A DNA stretch of 14,584 bases, from the NCBI GenBank assembly GCA_012513875.1, contig JAAZBI010000002.1, positions 1 to 14,584 of the forward strand, read 5' to 3'. Every line of letters begins with the position of its first letter. Position 1 is the stretch's first letter. The stretch comes from Mollicutes bacterium (lineage in GTDB: Bacteria; Bacillota_I; Bacilli_A; RF39; UBA660). The notes beneath the pieces were generated by a model, which ran no database searches, was not told where the DNA came from, and saw only the letters and a program-made list of their open reading frames with translations. Positions 13,881 through 14,584 of this stretch are shown here, piece by piece. The position numbers and the translations under genes were made by a program.

Positions 13881-14584
13881 CTATAGAATTGTTTTAATCT
13901 CTTCTATTATTTTATCACTATTATATTTTTTTTGTTTGGTTGTTTTTATTTTATATTTATTAGTTATAACTTTTTTTAGGCCATTATAAATACCCATAAA
14001 ATCATTATCAACAATTAATTTATTATCATAATTGTTTAATATTTCTCTTGCCCCTGTATTAGTTGAAATAATCATTCTATCTAAGATCATTGCTTCTACT
14101 ATTACTGTTGGATAGCCTTCATAAAGGGACACTAAAACAAAGTTTTTAACTTTTTTAACATAAGAATAAGGATTACTCTTTTGACCTAACAGTATGAAGT
14201 TATCACTCATTTCTAAGGTATCAATTAATTTAACTAATTGAGGCTTTAGAGGGCCATCACCAATAATATATATTTTATGATTATAACCATCATTTATTAA
14301 CTTTTTAGACGCTAATAAAAGACGATCAACCCCTTTAGCTTTTACTAAACGACATACACTAATGAATGAAGGTATTTTTGTGTCTACTTTAAAATCAACT
14401 TTTTCTTTTGAAACATTGATTACTCTTTTAGCATTAATATAATTATTTATAACTAGTTTTTTATTTTTAATTTTAAAGATACTATTAAATCCCTTTAGGG
14501 CATCTTGACTAACAAAGATTATCTTTTTATACTTTTTATATGTCTCTTCAATGTTTTTCTTTTGAGAGACTTTAGATAGATGTA
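13881..14584 (-). CDS. GT4-family glycosyltransferase, partial (5' end outside window)
   Basis: The frame is open from the window edge, so only the C-terminal 234 residues are visible; an internal ATG at 14210 is not the true start, since the same frame continues upstream with recognisable domain sequence. The part shown is the C-lobe of a GT-B retaining glycosyltransferase: KKIIFVSQDALKGF (end of the N-lobe and hinge), SVCRLVKAKGVDRLL (start of the Glycos_transf_1 domain), IYIIGDGPLKPQL, and SLYEGYPTVIVEAM with the E-x7-E donor-binding motif, then STNTGAREIL and a short lysine-rich end. It probably extends the polysaccharide repeat at the cytoplasmic membrane face. It is the first visible gene of the operon. 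Confidence 0.92.
   Translation of the reverse strand, partial: HLSKVSQKKNIEETYKKYKKIIFVSQDALKGFNSIFKIKNKKLVINNYINAKRVINVSKEKVDFKVDTKIPSFISVCRLVKAKGVDRLLLASKKLINDGYNHKIYIIGDGPLKPQLVKLIDTLEMSDNFILLGQKSNPYSYVKKVKNFVLVSLYEGYPTVIVEAMILDRMIISTNTGAREILNNYDNKLIVDNDFMGIYNGLKKVITNKYKIKTTKQKKYNSDKIIEEIKTIL

Noticed and set aside
1..14584. CRISPR array, insertion sequence, phage genes, tRNA or rRNA
   Set aside because: I saw no regularly spaced repeats, transposase or integrase motifs, terminal inverted repeats or tRNA cloverleaf on either strand; reading by eye could miss a degenerate case.

Overview
The window looks like a chromosomal piece of an AT-rich, Gram-positive-type bacterium, most likely an uncultured Bacillota (Bacilli/Erysipelotrichia-like, perhaps gut-associated). 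This rests on the very low G+C by eye, strong AGGAGG-type ribosome binding sites, GTG starts, TGA used as a stop, extended -10 promoters of the TGNTATAAT type, and the gene content. No taxonomic marker gene is present, so the assignment is an inference. Every convincing gene lies on the minus strand, so transcription runs from 14584 towards 1.

Bases 14584 to 4350 (in transcription order) form a cell-surface polysaccharide cluster. It encodes a partial GT4 glycosyltransferase, a GT2 glycosyltransferase, a Wzt/Wzm ABC exporter, RfbA and RfbB, a VioA-type sugar aminotransferase, a 752-residue GT8-GT4 fusion, a VioB-type hexapeptide acyltransferase and a second GT2 enzyme. An intrinsic terminator follows. 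RfbA and RfbB make dTDP-4-keto-6-deoxyglucose. RfbC and RfbD (the rhamnose branch) are absent here and a VioA/VioB pair is present, so the likely product is dTDP-4-acylamido-4,6-dideoxyglucose (viosamine/Qui4N type). The glycosyltransferases would add this and other sugars to a lipid-linked glycan exported by Wzm/Wzt, whose ATPase lacks a carbohydrate-binding tail.

A second unit begins with galE (UDP-glucose 4-epimerase). It is followed by three short fragmentary reading frames, the last encoding a small two-helix membrane protein, that may be remains of one gene. Next comes an Alg14/Alg13-type two-subunit glycosyltransferase whose genes overlap by one base. A G6 run at the junction sits where a single-base slip would fuse the two proteins.

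The most notable element is at 1122-1638: a gene-free, about 517-nt stretch on the minus strand full of complementary segments and closed by a 10-bp terminal stem. It starts just after an extended -10 promoter and leads directly into a 192-residue membrane protein carrying a D-x-x-x-D motif. This is the layout of OLE RNA (ornate, large, extremophilic RNA) and its partner OapA. A terminator overlaps the oapA stop codon. Beyond it lies the start of a type IV pilin/pseudopilin gene that runs off the window at base 1.
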